64,000 nucleotides of DNA from Bradyrhizobium canariense (GTDB taxonomy: Bacteria; Pseudomonadota; Alphaproteobacteria; Rhizobiales; Xanthobacteraceae). This document shows, in pieces, positions 17,328 to 25,231 of this stretch. A program made the position numbers and the translations under genes. The stretch covers positions 4,092,001-4,156,000 of the forward strand of contig NZ_LT629750.1 of assembly GCF_900105125.1 (NCBI RefSeq). The letters run 5' to 3'. The notes beneath the pieces are model-generated. The model was not told where the DNA came from and searched no databases. It worked only from the letters and a program-made list of their open reading frames with translations. Within the stretch, counting starts at the first letter, position 1; each line of letters opens with the position of its first letter.

Positions 17328-18089
17328 TCACAACGGCCCGGAACCACGCAAGGCACGTTTCAGACGGCTGCCAATATGGGGATCGACGTAGTGGAACAAT
17401 GCAGTCGTGCGGATCTTGTCAGGATCGCAAGGCTCGTTGGTGTGGATGGAGCGATAGCCGGAGAAAAAATAGAGGCTGCCCGGCTCCATCTTAAGTCGCG
17501 CAAGACGCGAAGATTGCGTTTGCGCCAAACGCTTCAGCAGAAACTGTGTGAGCGAATTGTCTATGAGCAATTTATCAATCAGGTTTTGGGCATACCACTT
17601 TCTGACAGGGCGAACGTTTGGAACCATGATGAGTCTACCGGAGTGCTGTCCTTCCGGAACACAGATCGGTAGCAAGACCGTCAGGACATACGAATCATAG
17701 TGGAACCGGAGCGAATGTCGCTCGCCCGAGGCGCCGGTCAGGCAACGAAGAATTTGATAGTAGGGCTGATCGGGGGCCCGATTTCCCGTCGCGCCTTCAT
17801 AGACGCGCGTGCAAAGCCGCCGGAACACCGCAGAGTTGGCCATTCGCTCAAGCGGAGTGTCCGCCAAATCTGCACATCCCGTGAAGCTCACATACTGGTT
17901 GCCCGCGGCTCGAACCGAAGCTTCAACGAAGGTGCGAAGTCGATCAAGCTCGCGCTGTTCCAAATAATCGGGAACAACTCCATAACCGACATGATCAATC
18001 GAGCTGACCAGCTCACTGACGAGCTCGTCCGACAAATCTGGAAAATCACCGTTCAGCGAAATATTTGATGCACTCGCGACAGTTGTCAT
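17328..18089 (-). CDS. phytanoyl-CoA-dioxygenase-like 2OG-Fe(II) oxygenase (putative)
   Basis: A 253-residue soluble protein without a signal peptide. The spacing of metal and co-substrate residues fits the phytanoyl-CoA hydroxylase branch of the 2-oxoglutarate/Fe(II) oxygenases: His130-x-Asp132 (FHYDSY), distal His216 (SIHTNEP) and Arg227 eleven residues later, on a GSLYFFSGY strand before the distal His. Substrate unknown. The ATG at 18089 is preferred over an upstream TTG. It stands alone between a dispersed repeat and decayed DNA, with no obvious partner, so it may be an acquired gene. Confidence 0.65.
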   Translation of the reverse strand: MTTVASASNISLNGDFPDLSDELVSELVSSIDHVGYGVVPDYLEQRELDRLRTFVEASVRAAGNQYVSFTGCADLADTPLERMANSAVFRRLCTRVYEGATGNRAPDQPYYQILRCLTGASGERHSLRFHYDSYVLTVLLPICVPEGQHSGRLIMVPNVRPVRKWYAQNLIDKLLIDNSLTQFLLKRLAQTQSSRLARLKMEPGSLYFFSGYRSIHTNEPCDPDKIRTTALFHYVDPHIGSRLKRALRGSGPL

Positions 18090-18664
18090 AGGCGTACTCT
18101 TGAAGTCCGCACTCGTGCCCCGCAATCGGCCAGCATAAGCTGCCGACTTGCTCGCTCGGCACCATAGCCTGAATCTCCGAGATGTCGATCAAACAAGCAT
18201 CTGATCGGGCCCGGCCGGTTGCTTCGCGTAGCTGGCGGAGTGGTCCGCGGGAAGCCCACCCGCGGCTGCACGGTAATCTGTGCAGTACGCCGCCACCGTG
18301 CAACAGCTTTCTAGAAACTCCAGATCGGAAAGATGTTATTGCGACAGCAGAGCGGTAAGTAAGCCAGCTCGGAGGCCCAGCTTTATACGGCGGCCCTTTG
18401 TACCTCGCACCGAACGTATCGAGTGACGGCAGTCAGGCAATTTCCCGAGATTGACAGGTGGCATTTTCAGATCGCTCACAGCGAACGTCCGTTCAGAGTC
18501 AAACTGAGAAGAACTCAGTGCGAGCAAATGTTTTCCGCTTTGCGAACTCGGACATCGCGTGATGATGTCGGCAGTCCGCATTTGTGCCAGCAGGCGACAT
18601 CGGCTTGGAACGAAAGAGGCCGCCTCATGTTGGCAGCCTCGTTAATTCTAGACGCGATTTTTTG
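18090..18664. other. gene-free stretch with two small hairpins
   Basis: No gene is supported. Two perfect small inverted repeats sit in tandem about 160-200 bp upstream of the oxygenase-like gene: CCGCGGG/CCCGCGG (18245-18251 and 18259-18265) and CTGCAC/GTGCAG (18266-18271 and 18280-18285). They have no T-run, so they are not classical terminators. Confidence 0.4.
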
Positions 18665-19147
18665 TTACTTTAACGCCAGGCTAGTGCAATACCATGAGAC
18701 GTCATTGTTTCTCCAACCTATTAGCAGTCCGGCCTCCGTGCACTCGCCGTAGGTTTTGTAGTTGCCTACGTTTCTGCACGTTGGCGAGTACGTGCCAGCG
18801 GACCCGGAGCATCCGTGTCAAGGTGCGTCGCCGTACCTAAAGCTTGTTACGCAACCACCGACGCAACTGCCAGTGGTCTTCTCAAGCTTGGCAAGCTTCG
18901 CGGATACCGACTCTGGCGCCGACGGCGTTTGAGTGGGTTGCGATGTCCGGCGGGACACGGTGCTGCGGGCAACCGCGCTGTGTTTCGGCCTGGTTATTTG
19001 CTTCGGCGCCTCGACCATGACGTTAGGAAGCGAGGTGCCGGAGCTTGTTGCAGTTTGCGACATTGCCGTGCCGCTTAGGCCGCACAGCAGTTCAATCGAT
19101 AAGACAACGACAGCTGGACTCGCAACGAAGAGTGAGGAAAACCTCAT
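18665..19147 (-). pseudogene. small secreted Bradyrhizobium protein broken by one stop codon
   Basis: The frame starts at the ATG at 19147 with a signal peptide (MRFSSLFVASPAVVVL...). It runs through SLPNVMVEAPKQI and a Ser/Thr-rich linker to KLAKLEKTTGSCVGGCVTSFRYGDAP, then meets TGA at 18820-18818. The same frame continues past the TGA for 51 codons (HGCSGSAGTYSPTC ... YGECTEAGLLIGWR ... CTSLALK) to TAA at 18665. That tail is the conserved cysteine-rich end of this protein family, in which I remember Trp at the interrupted position. A TGG-to-TGA change is therefore likely. Without read-through the gene makes a 109-residue protein lacking most cysteines. Confidence 0.75.
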
Positions 19148-19344
19148 GGCTATGTCCTCCCCAAACCGGGACGGGAATGCCATCCCGATGCGCACGGTAG
19201 CATATATTCAACTGGCCTAAAATTCGAATTAGGACACTCGCAAATTCAGCTTAGGGCGGATTAAATACGGACAGTACCCGCCGCCCCATAGGAACGCATG
19301 CTGATCTTGGACCAATCGGGAACATGACGCGGTTCGCTTGGGCT

Positions 19345-19460
19345 GATGTCCGTTTCGGGTCAATCGCGTCGGTTTGACGATTCGCCGATCACTTCTGATC
19401 CTCTCCTACGAGCGGACATTGGCAGCGGATCGGCATGTCTCAAAGGTGCCAACAACAGAC
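19345..19460 (+). repeat. dispersed repeat copy B
   Basis: Shares about 90 bp with the copy at 23712-23830 at high identity, including TTTGACGATTCGCCGATCAC, CTCCTACGAGCGGACATTGG and GCGGATCGGCATGTCTCAAA. It lies just beyond the 3' end of a decayed ABC-transporter binding-protein gene. The rest of 19148-19500 holds no gene that I can support. Confidence 0.7.
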
Positions 19461-19500
19461 TCATGCAATGCAAGATACGCCGTCCACGGGTTGCAGCACT

Positions 19501-19782
19501 TTAATCGATCACCTCGTCGGCGTGGGCGATGAGCGTCGGCGACCCGTCGAGGCCCAGCGCCTAGGCGGTCTTGAGGTTGATCGCCAGCTCGAACTTGGTC
19601 GGAAACTGAACTGGAAGATCAGCAGGTTTTTCACCTCGCAAGATGCGATCGACATACGACGCGGCTCGTCGATACATATCGACCGGGTCAATGCCGTAGG
19701 ACATCAGGCCGCCACGCACGACCCAAAATGAGTATGTGTAAATTGCAGCTAAGCGGTGCTTGGCCGCCAAGTGGATCGGTCA
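19501..19782 (-). pseudogene. C-terminal remnant of an ABC transporter substrate-binding protein
   Basis: On the minus strand the frame reads LAAKHRLAAIYTYSFWVVRGGLMSYG, then RRAASYVDRILRGEKPADLPVQ and ELAINLKTA. After a TAG at 19563-19561 it continues ALGLDGSPTLIAHADEVID to TAA. This is the C-terminal end of the ABC_sub_bind family, which is very abundant in Bradyrhizobium. The stop replaces a Lys codon (AAG to TAG is the simplest change). Upstream the frame is closed and no further similarity is seen, so about two thirds of the gene is missing. Confidence 0.8.
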
Positions 19783-19922
19783 AGAAAGTTTCGTCAAGGA
19801 GTTCACGCGCCCCGGCAGACGCGTTGTTAGTTTCATGCACCAATACGATGCGTCGGGCCGCGCACTGCGATGATTACCAATGGCGTCCGCGGTTGTTTTC
19901 AGGTCGACCTATGACGCCTAGT

Positions 19923-19974
19923 CCCGGCTCGGTGTGCTCTTGGAGATGTTGGCCGACACCGAGCCGGGGTTTTT
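19923..19974 (+). terminator. strong hairpin with T-run
   Basis: CCCGGCTCGGTGT (19923-19935) pairs perfectly with ACACCGAGCCGGG (19956-19968) over 13 bp with a 20-base loop, followed by GTTTTT. This is a textbook Rho-independent terminator for plus-strand transcription, yet no intact plus-strand gene lies upstream. It may be the leftover of a lost gene or part of a dispersed element. No gene is seen elsewhere in 19783-20143. Confidence 0.6.
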
Positions 19975-20143
19975 AGCTCTCTTCGAGGTTCCCAGGCGAA
20001 TTATGCCAACGCGCTGCAGGAGTCGCGACCAACCACAGTCCGGGCCGCGACCGCAGCTTTCCACAATCTGCTCGCAAAATGGCCGTAGTCTGCAGCAATT
20101 GAAGGCAGCCACTGAATTCGACGGATTGGTCGAGGTGACAACG

Positions 20144-20716
20144 ATGCGGAATTCGTCTTTCGGACTTCGGCGATTGCTGTCGCTTATCGCGGGCCTTACC
20201 CTCTGGGCGGCCGCCGCTTGGCCGGCTGCGGGGGAGCCCTCAGCGGCGGGCCTGTGGGAGAAGATCGAGAACGGCGAGCCCCGGCTTTACGTGTTGGTCG
20301 TCGATCACAACGGCGTCTTCGAAGGCGTGATGGCGAAACTTTTCCCCAAGCCGGGCAGTACAGGCCCGCGGATCTGTTCGGAGTGTACCGACGACCGCAA
20401 GAACGCGCCCTGGCTCGGTGTCTCCTTCGTCCGCGACATGAAGCGCAATGGTCTGAAATATGAGAACGGCAACGTGCTCGATCCCCGCGACGGCAAGATC
20501 TACAGCGCCGTGATGACATTGAGCCAGGACGGGCAGACCCTGACCCTGCGCGGCTATATCGGCATTTCGCTGCTCGGCCGGGACGAGACATGGACCCGCC
20601 TGCCTGACAGCACCATCGCCCAGATCGATCCCGCCATCGTCGCAAAATATCTCCCAGCGCATGCCGCCGCGATGAAGCCGCCCGCCATACAGAGGAAGAT
20701 GGCGCCAGCGCATTAG
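20144..20716 (+). CDS. DUF2147 domain-containing secreted protein
   Basis: A 190-residue protein with a signal peptide (about residues 1-29, ending AAG). The mature domain has the DUF2147 pattern: [39 protein letters not shown], a [22 protein letters not shown] segment, then [45 protein letters not shown]. The family is lipocalin-like and exported, with no assigned reaction. The frame is open upstream to 19934, but the ATG at 20144, with GAGGTG upstream, is the only one followed by a signal peptide. It sits alone between decayed genes and the insertion sequence. Confidence 0.82.
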   Translation: MRNSSFGLRRLLSLIAGLTLWAAAAWPAAGEPSAAGLWEKIENGEPRLYVLVVDHNGVFEGVMAKLFPKPGSTGPRICSECTDDRKNAPWLGVSFVRDMKRNGLKYENGNVLDPRDGKIYSAVMTLSQDGQTLTLRGYIGISLLGRDETWTRLPDSTIAQIDPAIVAKYLPAHAAAMKPPAIQRKMAPAH

Positions 20717-20952
20717 CCGTTTCTATCGTCCCAGGTCCCAACACCACCAACCCGGCCTTTGGCCCCTTCACCGTTCCCCCAAATCCAAAAGGACCGGCCC
20801 TTGAGCCGATCCCCTTGATTGAGGAAGATTAGGCTAGGCAAAATTGCCTACCACTTCAGCCGGTTTGCACACATAAATCAGAGGGGGGCTGATTTCCGTT
20901 TAGCCCCCAACAGCGGCGCGAGAGCAGACATTTCGGGACCGCCGCTTTGGGC

Positions 20953-22509
20953 CGATTTTGTTGCGGAAGTCGGTTGAGACAGGGCAGGAAGCGTGATTCC
21001 GTTGTGTTGACGCGAATCGCGGCGAGGTCGATCCATGATGGGCCGTCTGAAGAGTGACCAAGGTCAACTGTTTTACGAGTTTCATCTCAGCGACGCGATT
21101 CCCGAAGATCACCTGGTGAGGAAGATCGATGCTGCTCTCGATCTTTCCTGGCTTCGCAATGAACTTGCACCTCATTATTCGTCCATGGGTCGCCCGTCGA
21201 TCGATCCGGAACTGATGATCCGGATGCTGGTCGTTGGGTATGTCTTTGCGATCCGCTCGGAGCGGCTGATCTGTCGTGAAGTACAGGTGAACCTCGCCTA
21301 TCGCTGGTTTTGCAAACTCGGGATCGAGGATGCTGTCCCGGATCATTCGGCGTTCTCGCGCGCCCGCAACGAACGCTTCCGCGAGGGAGATGTTTTCCGT
21401 CGTATGTTCGAGCGGGTCGTCGAGGCGTGCATTGCAGCTGGTCTGGTTGGTGGCAAAGCCTTTGCCGTCGATGCGAGCCTGATCCAGGCCGATGCCAACA
21501 AGCAGCGCTCGATCGCGGGTGGGGATTGGCGCAGGGATCGCGATCCGGCGAGGTCCAGCCGCGCGGTGAAGGAGTATCTGACGACCCTCGACGACACGGC
21601 ATGGGGAGCAGCAACCGACGTTGTGCCGAAGTTCGTCTCGCCTTCCGATCCCGCGGCTCAGTGGACCGGCGCCCACAAGGGACCGGCATTCTTCGCGTAC
21701 TCCGACAACTATCTCATCGACGTGAAGTTCGGCGTCATCGTTGACGTCGAGGCATCCCGCGCCATTCGCCAGGCCGAGGTCGGCGCTGCAAGGACCATGA
21801 TCGAACGGACAGAAGAGCGCTTCGGTCTCAAGCCAGAGCGGCTGGCTGCCGATACCGCTTACGGGGCGGCACCGATGCTGAACTGGCTGGTCGAGACGAA
21901 GGGCATCGCGCCACATATTCCGGTGAACGACAAGTCGAAGCGGGACGACGGCACCTTCTCGCGCAACGACTTTCAATATGATTCGACCAGCGACCTTTAC
22001 CACTGCCCGGGCGGAAAGCAGCTCAGAACGAGCGGTACCGTGCACGAGGGCAAGACCCTTCTGTATCGCGCAAGCAAGCTCGACTGCGATGCATGTCCGC
22101 TCAAACCGCAGTGCTGTCCAAAGGAACCATCACGCAAGATCCCGCGCGATATCCACGAGCGTGCCCGAGACGTTGCCCGGTCGCTGGCTGGCACCGACGG
22201 CTTCGAACGGTCGCGGTATGAGCGCAAGAAGATCGAGATGAGGTTCGCACACTTGAAGCGCATCCTGAAGCTCGGTCGGCTCCGGCTGCGTGGCCCGCGA
22301 GGCGCACAGGACGAGTTTGTTCTGGCCGCCATCGCTCAGAACCTGCGACGGCTTGCATCGCTGGTCACGCGGCCACCACCCACTCGGGCTCTGTGCATTG
22401 CGTAGCGTTGGAGTTGCGTAGAGGCCGTCAGCGTCGGCGGATCAAAGCCGGCCGCCCATAACGAGATGGCCGCAGTCCGTCGACAGCAGCCGACTTCCGC
22501 AACAAAATC
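20953..22509 (+). mobile_element. IS1182-family insertion sequence, complete
   Basis: A 1,557-bp element bounded by perfect 20-bp inverted repeats: GATTTTGTTGCGGAAGTCGG at 20953-20972 and its complement at 22490-22509. It encloses one intact transposase gene. I see no clean target-site duplication: the flanking bases are GGCC on the left and CGCC on the right. The left flank resembles the dispersed repeat family of this zone, so the element may have landed in such a repeat. Confidence 0.88.
21035..22405 (+). CDS. IS1182-family transposase
   Basis: A 456-residue DDE transposase. The N-terminal part (DUF772-like: HLSDAIPEDHLVRKIDAALD ... YRWFCKLGIEDAVPDHSAFSRAR) is typical of IS1182/IS5-group enzymes. 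The catalytic core includes GGKAFAVDASLIQADA (first Asp) and ADTAYGAAPML (second Asp), with a C-terminal R-x-x-x-E-R-K-K-I-E-M-R-F-AHLKRILKLGRLRLRG segment carrying the Glu. A CDACPLKPQCCP cysteine cluster (about 352-363) is the usual zinc-finger-like insert. No frameshift is seen, so the element could be active. Confidence 0.93.
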   Translation: MMGRLKSDQGQLFYEFHLSDAIPEDHLVRKIDAALDLSWLRNELAPHYSSMGRPSIDPELMIRMLVVGYVFAIRSERLICREVQVNLAYRWFCKLGIEDAVPDHSAFSRARNERFREGDVFRRMFERVVEACIAAGLVGGKAFAVDASLIQADANKQRSIAGGDWRRDRDPARSSRAVKEYLTTLDDTAWGAATDVVPKFVSPSDPAAQWTGAHKGPAFFAYSDNYLIDVKFGVIVDVEASRAIRQAEVGAARTMIERTEERFGLKPERLAADTAYGAAPMLNWLVETKGIAPHIPVNDKSKRDDGTFSRNDFQYDSTSDLYHCPGGKQLRTSGTVHEGKTLLYRASKLDCDACPLKPQCCPKEPSRKIPRDIHERARDVARSLAGTDGFERSRYERKKIEMRFAHLKRILKLGRLRLRGPRGAQDEFVLAAIAQNLRRLASLVTRPPPTRALCIA

Positions 22510-22608
22510 CGCCAAGAACAGACCTCGCGCCATAGATCGCATTTTATTAGTCTGTTCAGGGAGCCATTAATCCGCACGGCTTTAAGCAAGAGTTGGACGA
22601 GATACCGC

Positions 22609-23070
22609 ATGACAACACTGCGCATCTACGACTACCGCGATGGGGTGTTGGCGCTCGACTTGAGCGACCTAATCGATTTGCTTGCTCCTCGCTCACTCGA
22701 AGCCAGTTGGAGAGTTTCGCCCGTTAGGATAAATCACCCGGACCTTGGCCGCTTCTACGATGAATTTATGAGAACGGGGGCAGTCCAACCGGGACAGGAC
22801 GCGCTAGAGGTACTCGCGGCCAATGGCTTGTCGGTTAGCGGTGTTACGCTCTCGGAGGCCGCTCACGCAGCATGGCAGGTCATTTGGGGGCAATTCGTTG
22901 CGACCCTCCCAGAGCAGAACGACACATGGGTCAACATCCGCGCGATAGACAGTACTTTCTATGAGGTCACGTCGTCGGACGAAGCTGTACTCGGTGCAAT
23001 TTGGTCAGCCTACAAGGACGTTCGAGTTGCGCCCGGTCCTGTTACGTCAGCTCCGATTGAGCGAGTCTAG
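22609..23070 (+). CDS. hypothetical protein, first of a small gene pair
   Basis: A 153-residue acidic soluble protein with no signal peptide or membrane helix. It begins MTTLRIYDYRDGVLALDLSDLIDLL and ends with a charged WVNIRAIDSTFYEVTSSDEAVLGAIWSAYKDVR domain. I do not recognise a family. The gene stops with TAG directly before the ATG of the next gene, so the two are surely co-translated. Small acidic pairs beside an insertion sequence are often orphan immunity proteins, but the sequence gives no proof. It begins 99 bp past the right inverted repeat of the insertion sequence. Confidence 0.65.
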   Translation: MTTLRIYDYRDGVLALDLSDLIDLLAPRSLEASWRVSPVRINHPDLGRFYDEFMRTGAVQPGQDALEVLAANGLSVSGVTLSEAAHAAWQVIWGQFVATLPEQNDTWVNIRAIDSTFYEVTSSDEAVLGAIWSAYKDVRVAPGPVTSAPIERV

Positions 23071-23343
23071 ATGCCCATAGACAAAGAAGCTTCTCGCATC
23101 TGGCGCGGTCGGATCAGAGATATTCTGAACCAGCAATGGGATCCGATTGGTGGGTGCCCCGCCGATGAATACGATAGCTACGTTGGCACGGTCGCCGCCA
23201 TGGTTCGCGATAATGCGACGGACACCGATCTGACGAAATATTTGGAACGGGCCGAATCTGTTCACATGGGCTTCGGCCGATTTGATCCCGAGCGCGCCAT
23301 GACGGTCGTCGCATCAATAAGAGCACTTGGCACGGCTCCGTAG
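23071..23343 (+). CDS. small DUF1871-like protein, possible immunity protein
   Basis: A 90-residue acidic protein beginning MPIDKEASRIWRGRIRDILNQQWDPIGGCPADEYDSYVGTVAAMVRDNA. The WDPIG...DEYDSYVG core followed by a helix and HMGFGR is a pattern I know from small proteins often encoded next to polymorphic toxins (DUF1871-like). No toxin gene is visible nearby. The ATG directly follows the previous gene's stop codon. Confidence 0.6.
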   Translation: MPIDKEASRIWRGRIRDILNQQWDPIGGCPADEYDSYVGTVAAMVRDNATDTDLTKYLERAESVHMGFGRFDPERAMTVVASIRALGTAP

Positions 23344-23442
23344 CAAAGGGGACCACTCCTGCCGAACGTCTGCTGCGGGTCAGCCTTGGGCATGGCATGA
23401 AAGAACTCTCCAACTGAGGCGGCCTTTGTGGTAATTTAGGGT

Positions 23443-23667
23443 ATGTGCAACTCGGTCTTTTATTCGAACCGCGAGTATCGATCACCGGCCCAACTTGTCG
23501 AACTGTTGGGAGGATATGATAATTTGGTTTGGGTGGATGACCCGAGCAAACACGACATGAACGGGTGTCTCTGCTCAATTGATCTGGAGACCTCACTCCG
23601 CCGAGCAGACTTCGAATGGAAGCGCGGTGTCGATCCAATGGAATGGTTTGTGTCCAAAGTGAACTAG
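23443..23667 (+). CDS. small hypothetical protein
   Basis: A 74-residue frame, MCNSVFYSNREYRSPAQLVELLGGYDNLVWVDDPSKH and onward to MEWFVSKVN. The composition is protein-like (acidic, balanced aromatic content) and there is no competing frame, but I recognise no family and the ribosome-binding site is weak. It lies 99 bp after the immunity-like pair on the same strand. It could equally be a remnant. Confidence 0.4.
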   Translation: MCNSVFYSNREYRSPAQLVELLGGYDNLVWVDDPSKHDMNGCLCSIDLETSLRRADFEWKRGVDPMEWFVSKVN

Positions 23668-23711
23668 GACACTCTCCATTCACATTGTGCCACGACCGCA
23701 TAGAACCATTC

Positions 23712-23830
23712 GATGTCTCATTTGGGTCATTCGCCTCGATTTGACGATTCGCCGATCACTTCTGATCTTCTCCTACGAGCGGACATTGGCCGCGGATCGG
23801 CATGTCTCAAACGTGCCCAACAACAGACAT
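23712..23830 (+). repeat. dispersed repeat copy C
   Basis: Same orientation and near-identical core to the copy at 19345-19460 (TTTGACGATTCGCCGATCAC, CTCCTACGAGCGGACATTGG, GCGGATCGGCATGTCTCAAA). The two copies form direct repeats about 4.3 kb apart that bracket the decayed binding-protein gene, the DUF2147 gene, the insertion sequence and the immunity-like pair. Confidence 0.7.
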
Positions 23831-23947
23831 CCTTAACGCAGGCTCTTCAATCACTCCCCGCCCGCTGGAAGGGCGCTCTCCACCTTCCGGTGCTGCTACC
23901 GCGCCATCGACCGCTCAGATAGAATGGCGACAACTAGGGAGGGTGAC

Positions 23948-24301
23948 GTGCGAGCTTTGATTTGTTTGGCAATATGGTTCTCAATCGGTGCGATCGCGGT
24001 TGCATTCGCTCAGAGTAGCCCCGCACGGATCGAGAATCCCAAAGTGCAGGGAGAAAATGTCGATCGCTGCGCAGACATAGATGGGTCGAACGATTGCTCG
24101 GCACGCGGCCAGTCGAAAGCCGCCACTGAGATATGCATCGCGCATGGCTACGTTGATCAAGTAGATTCACATTGGCATCCATCGTCAGGTGTAGCCACAC
24201 ATTACATTTCACAATACGACATGCACGCTGGAGAGGTGGCGGGTCGCTGGGAATCGCGGCCCAGCGATGGTGTTTTTGACTGGATTCTCTGCAAGAAATA
24301 G
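23948..24301 (+). CDS. small secreted protein, unknown function
   Basis: A 117-residue exported protein: VRALICLAIWFSIGAIAVAFAQ is a signal peptide, followed by a Cys-containing mature domain (DRCADI, NDCSARG, EICIAHGY, WILCKK). The frame also opens at an ATG at 23924, but a strong AGGGAGGG eight bases before the GTG at 23948 makes the GTG the better start and gives a clean signal peptide. I do not recognise a named domain. Confidence 0.6.
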   Translation: MRALICLAIWFSIGAIAVAFAQSSPARIENPKVQGENVDRCADIDGSNDCSARGQSKAATEICIAHGYVDQVDSHWHPSSGVATHYISQYDMHAGEVAGRWESRPSDGVFDWILCKK

Positions 24302-24539
24302 GAGTGGTCTGCCGACCGCTTCCAGTTCGCCCCGCCGAAAGCGGAAGCGCGAAGACGTCGATTCCCTTAACCGGTTCAATATGATTTGGCTCGTCCACCC
24401 CTCTCGCAAAAAATAATCTCCTTCTCGCCGGACCCAAATCACCTCTAGAAGCCGCGCCGTCCCATCCCCCACAAGGGGCGTATCGCGATCGTCACGGACG
24501 TTGGGATGGGATGCGGTGGACGCGGCAGCGCCGGGCGCG

Positions 24540-25035
24540 TGAACGTGATTGCAGGGCGGATCGATCAGATCTGTGAGCGATCAAGCGCGCGCAAGACGAA
24601 CGGCAGTGCTCGCAGACGGTGAAGCCGTGTGGTCCTGGCACCCGTTGCTGGTGTCAAGTCGGCGGAGGTTTGGTCGGCCCGACCGGGCGTGACAAAACCT
24701 TCAATCCGCCGATGACGGTGACAAGACGAATTCGTCGCCGGGGAGAGCGCGGAGTAAACCGTAAAACCCTTCGCGTGCGGGAATGCCGGGATGTTTCCGG
24801 TGAACCTGCGGTGGCTAACTCGTGTGCTTACTACTTTGCGCACGAGGCTGCGGGTGCATCGACACCCGGCATTCCCCACTCCCTCTGCTTCCGGGAGAAA
24901 ACGGCCAGGCACAACCCGGGCATCGCGCCGCGGGATCGCGAAGCTGCGTCCTCGTTCCGGGGCCCGCCCGGCAGCGAACACAGAATCCGATCCGATTACT
25001 CCGAGATTCCGGGTCTGCGCTTTCAAGCTCACCCT
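24540..25035. repeat. long dispersed non-coding element (Bradyrhizobium type)
   Basis: The stretch holds no credible gene, but several overlapping spurious frames translate phrases I have often seen in Bradyrhizobium draft annotations, such as GERGVNRKTLRVRECRD and YFAHEAAGASTPGIPHS. The typical DNA landmarks are the GCCGATGACGGTGACAAGAC segment and the GAGATTCCGGGTCTGCG tail. It fills most of the gap between the small secreted protein gene and flhA. Bases 24302-24539 hold nothing I can identify. Confidence 0.6.
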
Positions 25036-25048
25036 GAAAGGCTGCTCG

Positions 25049-25063
25049 TTAACCCTTTCCTAA
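25049..25063 (+). promoter_or_regulatory. candidate CtrA box upstream of flhA
   Basis: TTAA-CCCTTTC-CTAA matches the CtrA consensus TTAA-N7-TTAA with one mismatch. It lies about 170-180 bp upstream of the flhA start. CtrA control of flagellar export genes is established in Caulobacter and relatives. Confidence 0.45.
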
Positions 25064-25231
25064 CCATAAACTGGGCAAAAATTGCCCAGTGAAGTCGAGT
25101 GTCGTCAGCCGCGTAAAACGGGAGTTCCCGTGGACGCCAGTGCGGTGCCTCACTTTCGAAACGGTGGTCTTTCGGCCGCCGCTCAGTCGTTTGGCGCCCG
25201 CTGGCGTCAAACGCGGGGGGATACCGCAAGC

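Noticed and set aside
18818..18820. In-frame TGA read as selenocysteine
   Set aside because: No selenocysteine insertion hairpin or sel genes seen, and the family has Trp at that position, so a nonsense change is simpler.
20900..22045. A 381-codon minus-strand frame opposite the transposase
   Set aside because: Antisense shadow crossing the left inverted repeat of the insertion sequence.
24619..25092. Plus-strand frame of 157 codons before flhA
   Set aside because: It is a known type of spurious translation of a dispersed Bradyrhizobium repeat.
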